NCBI GenBank assembly: GCA_012064415.1
Contig: SSNU01000020.1
Location: 33,790 to 97,789, forward strand
Direction of reading: 5' to 3'
Origin: Gyrodactylus bullatarudis
Lineage: Eukaryota > Platyhelminthes > Monogenea > Gyrodactylidea > Gyrodactylidae
DNA: 64,000 bases
Of the stretch, positions 54,474 through 63,627 are shown one piece after another (position 1 is the first letter of the stretch; each line of letters begins with the position of its first letter). The notes beneath the pieces are model-generated. The model was given only the letters and a program-made list of their open reading frames with translations. It was not told the origin of the DNA and did no database searches. Position numbers and translations under genes: made by a program.

Positions 54474-55470
54474 TCATTCATTTGTTTTTTCTGATGCTAT
54501 AAGTGCATCTCTGATTAGTCGATGTCTTCTTTCGATTATGCCGTTACTTTGTTGGTGATAAGCTGATGTGAAATTAGAAGTTATATTCATTTCACTAAGG
54601 TGGTCAGTAAATTCTTTAGATACAAATGCTCTGCCTTGATCCATAGTTATGATCTGTGGATATCCTTTTCTCATAATCCATTGTTTTTTAATTTTTGACC
54701 AAATTGTGGATGCTGTTTCGTTGATTATAGGTAATAATTCCATATACTTCGTTTTTCGATCAATGATGCTAAGAATTTTGCTAAAATTGTTAGAAGGACG
54801 AAGTGTGAATACATCAATGTGAATATGGCAAAATCTTTCATTTATCTTTGGAAAATCTTGTAATTCAGTTTTAATATGTCGTTGTATTTTAGATTTTTCA
54901 CAATTTTTGCAGTTCAATACTAAATCTTTGATTTGAGTTTGCATTTTAGGCCATACGACTTTTTCACTTATTAACTTTCTTGGTGCTCTTATTCCGATAT
55001 GTGTGACGTTGTGATATGCTTCGAATAATTGTTTCACCATACTTGGTGGTATAAATGGTCTTGCATTATTTTTGGATGTTTCGCATATTATTTTGTGAAT
55101 ATTTCCATTCTTTACATCTATGAGTTTTATGTTATTGTATTGTGATTTTAAAGTTTCAAAATTGAAGTGTTTTTGTTGTTTTTCTTCGAGTTCAATGATA
55201 TCAATGTAATCAACTTTTGTTGTGATGCCAATTTGAATTCTTGATAAGCTATCGGCGATTGGATTTTGTTCGCCAGGTATGTGATGTATTTCATCTGTGA
55301 ATTCAGCTATTTATTGTATTCTGGTTTCGACCCAATCAGTGCGTTTGCCTTTTGGATCAGGTTTTTTAAACATATCTTTGACAGTTTTGCTGTCTGTGAA
55401 TATTTTTACATCTCTGTATTTTATGTGTTCTGTGAATTTAAGACATGCCTCATATATGGCGTTTAGTTCT
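54474..55470 (-). pseudogene. Gypsy RNase H end and integrase core
   Basis: 55470-55060: YELELNAIYEACLKFTEHIK, KIFTDSKTVKDMFKKPDPKG, HHIPGEQNPIADSLSRIQIG (RNase H D and H regions) with two stops. 55040-54474 open: AYHNVTHIGIRAPRKLISEK, VVWPKMQTQIKDLVLNCKNC (HHCC zinc finger), INERFCHIHIDVFTLRPSNN (first D), ITMDQGRAFVSKEFTDHLSE (second D), AYHQQSNGIIERRHRLIRDA (E). Ends at IASEKTNE where a 0.4-kb insert interrupts the protein. Confidence 0.8.
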
Positions 55471-56700
55471 AATTCGTATATATCTTTTTTCTTTTTTCAT
55501 TTTCTTTGAGCATTCTGGACATAAAAGATATTGGACTTAGTCCTTTTTCTGTTTCTTGTAATAATACGGCTCCTAGGCCTGTTTTTGATCCGTCACAATG
55601 TATTATAAATGGTTTGTTTGGGTCAGTTGAGTTTAATACGACCTCATTAGTTATTGCTTCCTTTAATTTGTTAAATGTTGTTATTTGATGTTCATTTAAT
55701 TGTATATTAGCTGTTCTTTTTGTGTTGACAATTGCTTGTCTGAGTATGGCTTCATATTCTGAAGCATTTTTTAGAAATCTTCGATAGAAATTTACTTTTC
55801 CCAAAACTCTTTCCACCTCTTTTCTGGTTTGTGGTAATGGGTAATTAAGGATTTCGTTTTTCCTTTCTTCCGAAGGTCTAATTCCATCCGGAGATATTAT
55901 ATGACTTAAGAATCTTACTTCTTGTGTCATGAATGTGCATTTTTCAATGCTTAATGTTATTTTTTCTGATTCAAGTTTTTTAAGTATGATGTCTATGTGT
56001 TGTAAGTGTTCTTGTTTTTTTTTGCTGAATATAAGGATGTCGTCAAGATATGCGACGGCAAAATCTGTATTAAGGAATAATCTATCCATATATTGTTGCC
56101 ATGTAAAACCAGCGTTGCATAGTCCAAAAGGCATCCCTACCCATTCGAGTAGACCAATCGGTGTTTTTATAGCTGTTTTTTCTCTATCTTTTCTGTTTAT
56201 TTTCACTTGATGGAAGGCTTTTTTACAGTCTATAATTGTTTAATATTCGCATCCTGCGACTTTTAATGTTAGACTTTGTATATTAGGTACAGGGTACCGA
56301 CTCTTTTTAGTTCTTTGGTTGAGACCTCTATAATCAACAACCATTCTTTCTTTTCCATCATGGAGCCTTCTGAATGGATGGGACAACCAGGGTGATTTTG
56401 AGTATCTAAGTACTCCTTCATCTAATAATTCTCGGCATTGTTTTTCTATGAAATTATTTGAAACGTCAGAGTTCTTCCTATTGCAATCATAGAAAGGTGT
56501 GTCCTCGGTTTCTATTATGTGTTTTATGCCTTTTACGAATTGATGTCGCTTATTTGTGTTGAATAGTTCTTTATGTTTGATGAGAATTTGATCAAGTTCA
56601 GGATCGACTTTTTGTATTTCGAATTATATGTTAGCTTTATCGTATATCTTACATGTGATTCTTTCATTATATTCGTTATCTGTTATCATTTTATTTCTCA
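55469..56700 (-). pseudogene. Gypsy reverse transcriptase
   Basis: 56700-56206 holds the N-terminal RT part with stops (readable FRRLHDGKERMVVDYRGLNQ and TIIDCKKAFHQ-like strands). 56206-55469 is open: KTPIGLLEWVGMPFGLCNAG (motif B), DFAVAYLDDILIFSKKKQEH (YLDD active site), IEKCTFMTQEVRFLSHIISP, DGIRPSEERKNEIL, GKVNFYRRFLKNASE and the start of RNase H IIHCDGSKTGLGAVLLQETE. All catalytic residues are visible. The frame breaks near 56216 and again near 55470. Confidence 0.8.
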
Positions 56701-56721
56701 TGTCTACCATGAGGTTGTTGG

Positions 56722-57560
56722 CTAGGTTAGGAAATTAGATCCTAGTATATTAAATTGTAAGTCACAAAATACGAATGAGAGTTTGAATTTTATAGTTTTA
56801 TTATTATCTGTTATAAAATGTATGTATGTAGTATGAGGTTTTGATATGGGCATGTGTCTACCCGTTATGCCTTGTATGTGAGATTTTATTTCTTCTTGAT
56901 CCAATCTGGAGCCTATAATAGATAAATGAGCACCAGAGTCAATTAGAAAATCTTTTAAGGTTTGTGTGCACATCACTAATATGCGATAACTTACAGGAAG
57001 TGTTTTATAATCTCTATTAACTGATCCTTTGTATTCAAATTCACAGTTTTGTGGGTCTAGGCATATCTTGCACTTCGGACCGAATTTATAATGGTATATG
57101 CACATTTTGATTGTTTTATTATCAATTATCGTTTTTATAAGTGGGTTATTGTAATGATCTGATGTTTTGTGATGGTTGTACGTTGTAACTGCGGCACTAG
57201 GACCGGGCATGTTTTCTTTATCGTTTATTATATCAAATGTAGTTTCTGCTAGATCGACTAAGTCGTCTAGCTTCATACTTATAGATTGTGCTATGGCTTT
57301 ACTGATGTCGTGTGATAACGTGTTCAGTCAAGTAAGTCTTAACTGAGTTTCTTCATTTTGAATGGCGGATTTTAGGATACGGAATTTTTCTGCGGAGCTA
57401 ACAGCCGATTTAGCTTTTTCTGTTACCGTTATGAGGTCGGTCTTTTTAACCTTCCCATATTTTTTAAGGATTGTTTTAATAAGATTCTTTGGTTTGTTTA
57501 TGAATCGTGAGTCTTTAGTGAGTGATAGAATATCCTCACTGTTTTGTGAATATGGAGATC
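56722..57560 (-). pseudogene. Gypsy gag C-terminal part and protease
   Basis: From about 57560 the minus strand reads SPYSQNSEDILSLTKDSRFI, NKPKNLIKTILKKYGKVKKT and SAEKFRILKSAIQNEETQLR, a gag capsid-like stretch. After one stop (57330), LNTLSHDISKAIAQSISMKL, DDLVDLAETTFDI, the Cys/His block CIYHYKFGPKCKICLDPQNC and the protease LKDFLIDSGAHLSIIGSRLD (DSGA). The nucleic-acid-binding motif CxYHxxFGxxxxxC is characteristic of arthropod Gypsy gag. Protease ends LQFNILGSNFL near 56722. The 5' leader and any primer-binding site are missing: coding sequence starts within a few bases of the LTR. Confidence 0.75.
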
Positions 57561-57565
57561 TTGTA

Positions 57566-58123
57566 GTTTTAAGTCAAAGGTTAAAATAAAATTTCTAATG
57601 TGTGAAATTTCCCACTACATAACGTCATGACTCATAATCACTAAATGTATTTGTATTATAATCTGTGTACTAAATCTTTAGTATGCTTTTTAATTATTAT
57701 GATTGTGAACTCTTAACTCGGTGGTCGAAGAGTCTTTATGACTGGACATTGAAGTCCTTGTGTTGAGGGGATTTAAATCCTCGAATGCTGAGAGTGCCTC
57801 AGCTTGTGATACTCTTGAACGAGTGATATTGTGAGGGGGCAATGGCCCGCCATCACGCTGTGTAGTTTTACCGTTTCTAAGAACGGCTGCGAATTGAGGC
57901 TCGTCATCAGAGGAAAATGATGTCTCGCCAGCGTTTGTGGAGGATGTAACCTCTAGCTCTTCTCTTAATCTATCTAGGTCAGACATTGAGACGTGTATCG
58001 TTTGTAATGTGTGTATTTTTTAATAATAATCATATGGAATAAAGTTAAACAAATAGGAATACAATTATAAATTAATTATTTGTTTGTTTGAAGTTTTGTG
58101 GGAATTTAATGATAATTCACTAC
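57566..58123 (-). repeat. Gypsy 5' LTR
   Basis: Starts (minus strand) GTAGTGAATTATCATTAAAT and ends CCTTTGACTTAAAAC. Contains a 98-codon ORF. A conventional TG...CA border is not obvious. Confidence 0.8.
57690..57986 (-). CDS. LTR-encoded ORF, possible gag N-terminus
   Basis: 98 codons inside the 5' LTR: MSDLDRLREELEVTSSTNAG, ETSFSSDDEPQFAAVLRNGK, then RSRVSQAEALSAFEDLNPLN. Composition is acidic and Ser-rich at the start, with a short helical leader. The copy in the 3' LTR (53276-52947) is identical over 96 codons, then reads 11 codons further because of the one-base difference. Non-random codon use and conservation in both LTRs suggest a real product, perhaps the first part of gag that begins inside the LTR as in some Gypsy elements. 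A shift would be required to join it to the downstream gag frame. I do not recognise a domain. Confidence 0.45.
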   Translation of the reverse strand: MSDLDRLREELEVTSSTNAGETSFSSDDEPQFAAVLRNGKTTQRDGGPLPPHNITRSRVSQAEALSAFEDLNPLNTRTSMSSHKDSSTTELRVHNHNN

Positions 58124-58218
58124 AATCTGTCAATCAATGTCACAGTCAGAAACCTTCTCTCCCTTTATTTTGTTTCTTAGAAAGTTGGACGAATCAATTC
58201 TGTCGATCGGATTTCCAT

Positions 58219-58378
58219 CTTAAGAAGGTTTAAGGAATTGAAGATGAGGTGAAAAACTGCTTATTCCTTATTGGCTAATGAGTGCTCAGCGTTGATTGGT
58301 CGGAATTTTGGGGCAGAAAGGTATAAATCAAAACCTCCGTGAAAAATTTAATTTATCTCGAGTCATCATGTGTGAAAT
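58219..58378 (+). repeat. Right arm of the 52.4-58.4 kb inverted pair with promoter module
   Basis: Mirror of 52366-52521. Holds TGCTTATTCCTTATTGGCTA, GTTGATTGGTCGGAATTTTG, GGCAGAAAGGTATAAATCAA (TATAAATC at 58322) and TCGAGTCATCATGTGTGAAA. Promoter-like order CCAAT/ATTGG, TATA, then a CATCATG. Outward facing, like the left arm. Confidence 0.65.
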
Positions 58379-58924
58379 CGACTTTACTTTCAAGTCAGTC
58401 TTGTTTGCTCATTAGATTATCTTTCCATAGTTAATATAATGTTGAAATGAAATGAATTCTTAGTGAAATTTATTGAATAGATGAAAAGTTAGTTAAGTTA
58501 AAAAATAGTGTCATAAACATATCAGGTGTAAAAATACTGTAGGAATTGATTGTTTCAGACATTTTATTGAATTTAAGCAGCCTCAGAAGATATCTGCAAG
58601 GATAGAACGAAGAGGTGAACCCTCAGTAATCCTATCTCTTGAAACGATAAAGGAATTTATAATCGTGAAATATTTCTGTTATTTCAACATTATTGGGAAA
58701 ATAATTTCTTCAAGGGATAATCACAATGTGGAAATTTCTGTGTTTTAACCAAACCTACGATTAGCTTGTCGACTCATAATGTGTCATAATACTAAATTAG
58801 ATCTTACATAAGAAATTATATACTCGAAACGATTAGAATTGACCAAGAAAACAATATGTTATTATTTGTATTAATGTTTTTGTGTCTTCTATGATCTGAG
58901 CAAATGTTGAGAGCATTTCAATGA
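58379..58924. other. AT-rich stretch, nothing recognised
   Basis: No coding motif or repeat end between the two composite elements. Confidence 0.45.
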
Positions 58925-59125
58925 ATAAGAAAGATGATGAATGTATGAGAAACAGCCCTTTTATTTCAGGCATACTCTTCAGCCTCTAACATGCCAAATA
59001 TATAAAAAATACAAAACAATTGAAAAGGTTAGGATGAATCTGATTGGCTCTCAATTTGTACTTGGATTGGGAAGGGTTTGTATATTATCTCTTCTTTCAC
59101 AGTTCACATATAAATAAATATATAC
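58925..59125 (-). repeat. Left PLE-type inverted end (58.9-62.1 kb)
   Basis: About 180 bp that pair with 61910-62100: GTACAAATTGAGAGCCAATC on the minus strand, then TTTTCAATTGTTTTGTATTT, ATATATTTGGCATG and the ribozyme. The CCAAT box is present. It encloses an unrelated ORF pair. Confidence 0.75.
58947..58995 (-). ncRNA. Hammerhead ribozyme, variant
   Basis: Minus strand. GGCAT 58991-58995, core CTGAAGA 58976-58982, ATGCC 58969-58973 and GAAA 58964-58967. Stem III is reduced to A-U, U-G, A-U with a 7-8-nt loop. U17 at 58951. Stem I is GAGG with UCUC (one G-U). Core positions intact but stem III weak, so activity is uncertain. Confidence 0.6.
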
Positions 59126-59439
59126 TGGTCAAATTAATATGTGAAACACTTTCAATATTGTCCATTTTAGGACTTCTTTACATGATAAAATTCTCAAGCC
59201 AGCACCATTTGATACATCATAAAATTCTCTGAATGATATCTGAATATTTCTTTTTACAATTTCAACGTTCCCTATATTAATAAAAATACCATTTTTTATT
59301 GATACTGAAAACGAACTAATATGTGAAACACTCTTCATTAACCTAAAAATTCCCTTCTTATTCAATTATATCAAATTTATTTTTTAGCTATTGATCTTAT
59401 AAATGTGTTAACAAAATTTTTTGAGTCAACCACAAGCAC

Positions 59440-59575
59440 TTTTTTAGAATTTCACATAAAGTTCTACGGTATTTTCAAACTGCTCCCCGTTTGCATAAAC
59501 TCTTTGAGATAAAAGTCCCAGAAGGTATTTTATTGGGTTCAGGTCTGAATTTGGGCTGACTAATTATTAAAATTA
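59440..59575 (-). pseudogene. Tc1 transposase 3' fragment
   Basis: Minus strand reads SPNSDLNPIKYLLGLLSQRV, YANGEQFENTVELYVKF. This is the 'SPDLNPIENLWGIL' catalytic end of Tc1 transposases; the catalytic Glu is changed to Lys (PIK). Only about 40 codons remain. Confidence 0.6.
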
Positions 59576-60071
59576 CAGTAAAAGTCCTAAAGATGTAATG
59601 TAGAGTTAATCCTCAAAAAAATGAAAAAAATCTCTTCTCAATAGATTTTTTTCAATTAGTATTATTAGGATTATTCACTCATTCACATTTCAATATTTCA
59701 CACACCATAATTATCCTCAATTAACTTCTGTAGAGCAGAGATCACATGTAAGGGTCTAGAAAGGGTCCAATTAGTAAGGTCAACTATGTTTACGTTCACG
59801 ATAAAAATCTATAATGATTATTTTCTGATCTGTTCAATGAACTCATTTTATTTTCCAATAGAATTTAGAACTAAAAAAGCTTCAAATAGGCATAACTTTA
59901 TTATTTGTTGAGCTGGAGAGCTAATTTTTTTTGCAAAACATGTCTCAGATTCTAAATTTTCAGAATCAGGATTAACTCCAAGTATTGATGGCCGAACAAA
60001 TTTTTCTTTAGAAAAGTCAACCATTTTCTCATATTAATCAGCTTCTTGATTTAATTTTGGAAGACCGAATG

Positions 60072-61483
60072 CTAAATTATTTCAAAAGTTTTTGCTTTTG
60101 AATCACCTCCTTCTGCAACCATTCCCTTTAGAATCATTTCAGGATGAGCTGAATAGCTATTCCTATTAAGGCAACTCTTGCAAATTCGCCGAATTTGAGG
60201 ATCATCAAACATTTCTATCCTTTTCATCATAGAGAAAAAGTTTCTCGATGCATATCTTAATTTATAGTTCATTTTAGACTCAAACCATGAGGGCCAATAA
60301 ATACTCATGATGAAATGAAATATTCGCTTAAGATTAACTGTTGGATTTGTAATTGATACATACAGCCTCAAAATTCGACTTGAAGTGTTTAACCAACGAG
60401 CAAGGTGCATTTTTGGTGGTGAATGTCGTTTCAAATATGCGATTTGAGACAGTTTTGTATCTTCCAAGCCATTTGATACCAGTTTGAATAAATAAAAGAA
60501 ATATTTTTGATCATAACTTAGATTTTTCAAGGTTTGCTCATTCATTAATATTTCTTCGCCTTGAATTCTCTCAAAATAAGATATTTCGAAATTTTTATTT
60601 ACTTCCTTCGTGAGCCAATTCTTCCACCAAAAGGGGTCGATTTTTTCAAAAACATTTATGAATAAACGTTCTGTTGTATGAATTATACATGGAATCCACA
60701 GCAATGATCTCTGCAATCTGACCTCGATTTCGCCTTTAACACCAACATGTAAGCCAGTATTAGTAGGGCACCCATCACATGCGATCGCCTTCAAAGTTGT
60801 ATCAGATTCAGTTCTCTCGAGAGAATCCATTATTTAATCGCTTATGGAATAGGCATCACTTTTTGTAACCCTGAATGATTCTATGAGCTAATCATCTGGC
60901 TGTCATGATAAAACAAATTGATCCTGTATATTATTTGGATCAAGTAATTTTTAGATTCATTTAATCCTGAGTCGAACATGAGACAGTCTATCTTTCTAGG
61001 TTGTTCACGTTTGAGTCTTTTTTTCAATTTTTTAACTTCTGGTTTCTAATAATAAGTAGTGTTTATGAGTTTGGCAGCTGAAATCTCAGATAAATCATTT
61101 GAATTGATAATATCAGCAACAATATCAAGGTTAGCTGTATTATAAGAGCTATAACCAGATGGTTCCTCATCACTGGAGTTAAGAGCATCAATGTTTTGAA
61201 TTCTAAAATATCTTTTTCGTTTTATTGGGATACTTTCATTTTCAAATTCAGAAAAACTTTCACCGGAGTAATCAGTCAAATTAATTTCATCATGAATGTT
61301 TTCAAATTCATCAGGTGCATAACTTGAGGCTGTCTGGTTAGATTCATAGGCTGTGGATTCATTTAGGCTCATTCTGATCTTCAATTTTTCTCTCAAGAGC
61401 AAGTATCTTCTTAAGATGATTTGAATTTTTATAATCGTCATCATTAGACTTGTTACAAAAAACATTGAGAAGATGTAGGACAT
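60072..61483 (-). pseudogene. Unrecognised two-part protein, possibly transposon-related
   Basis: Minus strand. First part 61483-61046 (145 codons): basic start, then acidic Ser/Glu-rich sequence (YAPDEFENIHDEINLTDYSG) and a KRKRYF basic patch, ending LSEISAAKLINTTYY. A readable stretch RLKREQPRKIDCLMFDSGLN follows between the parts with a stop. Second part 60830-60072 (252 codons): TTLKAIACDGCPTNTGLHVG, VKGEIEVRLQRSLLWIPCII, HTTERLFINVFEKI, then a helical, Trp-rich region (FHFIMSIYWPSWFESKMNYK). The spaced 'DG..TNTG..G' and 'W..C..H' blocks recall an RNase H-like fold seen in uncharacterised, repetitive arthropod proteins, but I cannot name the family. The parts probably belong to one gene with a break near 60.85-61.03 kb. 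They are enclosed by PLE-type inverted ends. Confidence 0.4.
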
Positions 61484-61904
61484 TTACATAAAGCCACATA
61501 GAAAATTTCCGAATTAAACTTTTTTAGACAACATCTTTGAACAGCATTATTCCGTTCTTTCTCAAATATATCATACTTCTGGCGTATAGTTTTCTCTTGG
61601 CAACGAGGTATGGAATACTTATTATAAATAGCTTTATCTCTAGAAGCGATAATCTCCTTTATTTCAAGAGTAACCCATTGATTTTCTTAATGAATTTTCA
61701 AATAAACTATACGAGATTATAAATTAAATATTTCTACTGAAATCATTTAGATTTTGATTTAATGATGAAATAAACAATTCAAGTTCAAGTACGAATATGT
61801 GGGAGATGCGAATGAATTAACTATGAGGTTTACAGAGTTATCATCTTGAAATTTAATTTTCTATCGATTGAGCAAATGGCTGATAAAATTTTAAAAATTT
61901 GTAT

Positions 61905-62100
61905 TACCCTAATATATATTCATGAGTCATAAACTGTGAAAGAAGAGATAATATACAAACCCTTCCCAATCCAAGTACAAATTGAGAGCCAATCAGATTC
62001 ATCCTAACCTTTTCAATTGTTTTGTATTTTTTTATATATATGGCATGGCTGAAGAGTATGCCTGAAATAAAAGGGCTATTTCTCAAACATTCAGCATCTT
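61905..62100 (+). repeat. Right PLE-type inverted end (58.9-62.1 kb), ribozyme damaged
   Basis: GAGAGCCAATCAGATTCATC, CAATTGTTTTGTATTTTTTT, ATATATATGGCATG, then directly GCTGAAGAGTATGCCTGAAA: the 8-nt spacer that carries the stem I strand is lost. GAAA, stem III (AUA/UAU) and the TCTC stem I partner remain. The tail CAGCATCTTTTTTTTC resembles other PLE ends. Confidence 0.7.
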
Positions 62101-62780
62101 TTTTTTCATTAAAATGTTGTTAATTTTATCTATGATAGAAATTAAATATTCCGAGGTTGCTGACTGAAAGAACGAAGTTATTGTTGAGTAAAGGAAATAA
62201 GGTTACTCATGTCAACCAAATTAAATTTTATTTTCTTAAATTCCATAAGGAAGTATAACTTATTTCAAATATTACTCATACAATGAAGCTCTGTAAGAAG
62301 AATTTTATATTTAATTGCTATGTAACAACAAATTTTGATTTAAATTACTAACAGGAGATCATAAGCTCTATTTAATAGTAATTTTTTAATTCAATCTAAC
62401 ATACACTCCGGTTTCAAGCCTCAAATAAGATAATTTTTTCTTATAATCAGAATTTACCAGACATCAGGAGCTCTGTTTGCTATTATAATGTTTGCACAAA
62501 ACATACTTTATCGGTATAGAGCTTAAATATTATATCAAAAATATTACAGTACCTAAAGTTTAATCCGCTGTATATCAGAAGAATATGAGTTTCTTACACC
62601 ACATATGAACAAATTTCCCTAGTTAAAAATAAAATCACAATAAATCAAAATGGTTTCAATAATGAAATTCAATTATCAAGACATATTCTATTAACTATTA
62701 GCAAAGCATTTCCAAGCTGCTTGGAAAGTATTTAATACCAAATTTTCGATAAAAATGAAACCCTTGGTTGATATTTTTTT
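62101..62780. other. AT-rich stretch, nothing recognised
   Basis: Between the PLE-type end and a Gypsy fragment; no motif was seen. Confidence 0.4.
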
Positions 62781-62784
62781 ATGT

Positions 62785-62960
62785 AAGAGAAAATGATTTT
62801 CAACAAATAAAGGTTACAGAAGAAGATAGAGAAAAAACCTGCATTGTAACTACTTTGACGGATTTCAGTATATTTTTATGTATTATGGATTGTGTAACGC
62901 AAGCGCAACATGGCAAAAACCTTTATAGATCGTATATTTAAGTTGATGTCCAGATCGTAA
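62785..62960 (+). pseudogene. Gypsy reverse transcriptase micro-fragment
   Basis: The plus strand reads ENDFQQIKVTEEDREKTCIV and, after a frame change, YIFMYYGLCNASATWQKPL. These are the 'FxQIxVxEEDREKTAFxT' and 'MPFGLCNAPATFQ' strands around RT motifs A-B. It belongs to a different Gypsy from those at 48 and 56 kb (compare GMPFGLCNAGFTWQQ). Confidence 0.6.
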
Positions 62961-63620
62961 ATCGATATTCGATATATATTGACTTTTCTATATATCGAGA
63001 AGAGATCATTTTTCGATAGATTTATCGACTTGATATCAAGCCCTTTCGATAATATCCAGAAAAATATCGACGCCTGCCGATATATTTAATTTAAAGATAA
63101 CCCTGTCCCACTATTTAATATAGTTTTTTACAGGTTGAAACACATTCAACCTCTATTTTCAATCTCTTTTATAAGAGAGCTAATACTCTGATAAGTACAG
63201 TTTCCTTCTATTGATATATGTGCTCATTCAAATACGTTTGAGCTTAAGTTAACACATTTTAATAATTTTAATCATTAATTATATGCATATTATGTTTACA
63301 AAACAGAATATTCTAAACTGTTTTAGAGTTTTTTCTTCGACATTCTCAAAAATCTCAAAAATGCTGGGTTCCGTTGTTAAATTTTTTAGACGACGATAAA
63401 GTTTCGAGGCTGGAATCACTGAAATATCAGCATTTGAGAGTATTTTAGTAAAAACTCGCCGTCAATGAACCTTCTATTGAGAAGAGGATCGATGAAACTA
63501 GTAGCATTAAAGAGAAATTCATCACCAAATTTTCTGTTTAAGTGGAATTTAGAAGCTTGGCAAATTTTTTTTTGAAAAATTGATTGGCACCTTTATCTCG
63601 CTTACTTTTTTCAAAAGTTT
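62961..63620. other. AT-rich stretch with short inverted ATCGATAT-type blocks
   Basis: Around 62945-63085, repeated TATCGA/TCGATA words (for example AAATCGATATTCGATATAT) form weak local inverted repeats. No gene. Confidence 0.35.
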
Positions 63621-63627
63621 ATTAACG

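Larger units (their letters stand above)
52857..58123 (-). mobile_element. Ty3/Gypsy retrotransposon with near-identical LTRs
   Basis: Direct repeats 52857-53413 (3' LTR) and 57566-58123 (5' LTR), about 557 bp, differ by one visible base (TTATTATT against TTAATTATT). A polypurine tract CAGGGGGAAG (minus strand, 53414-53423) sits exactly before the 3' LTR. Internal order on the minus strand: gag end, protease, RT, RNase H, integrase. Near-identical LTRs indicate recent insertion, yet the internal region has stops and a 0.4-kb insert. So either it was copied by helper proteins when already defective, or the LTRs were homogenised by conversion. No clear target duplication. Confidence 0.85.
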
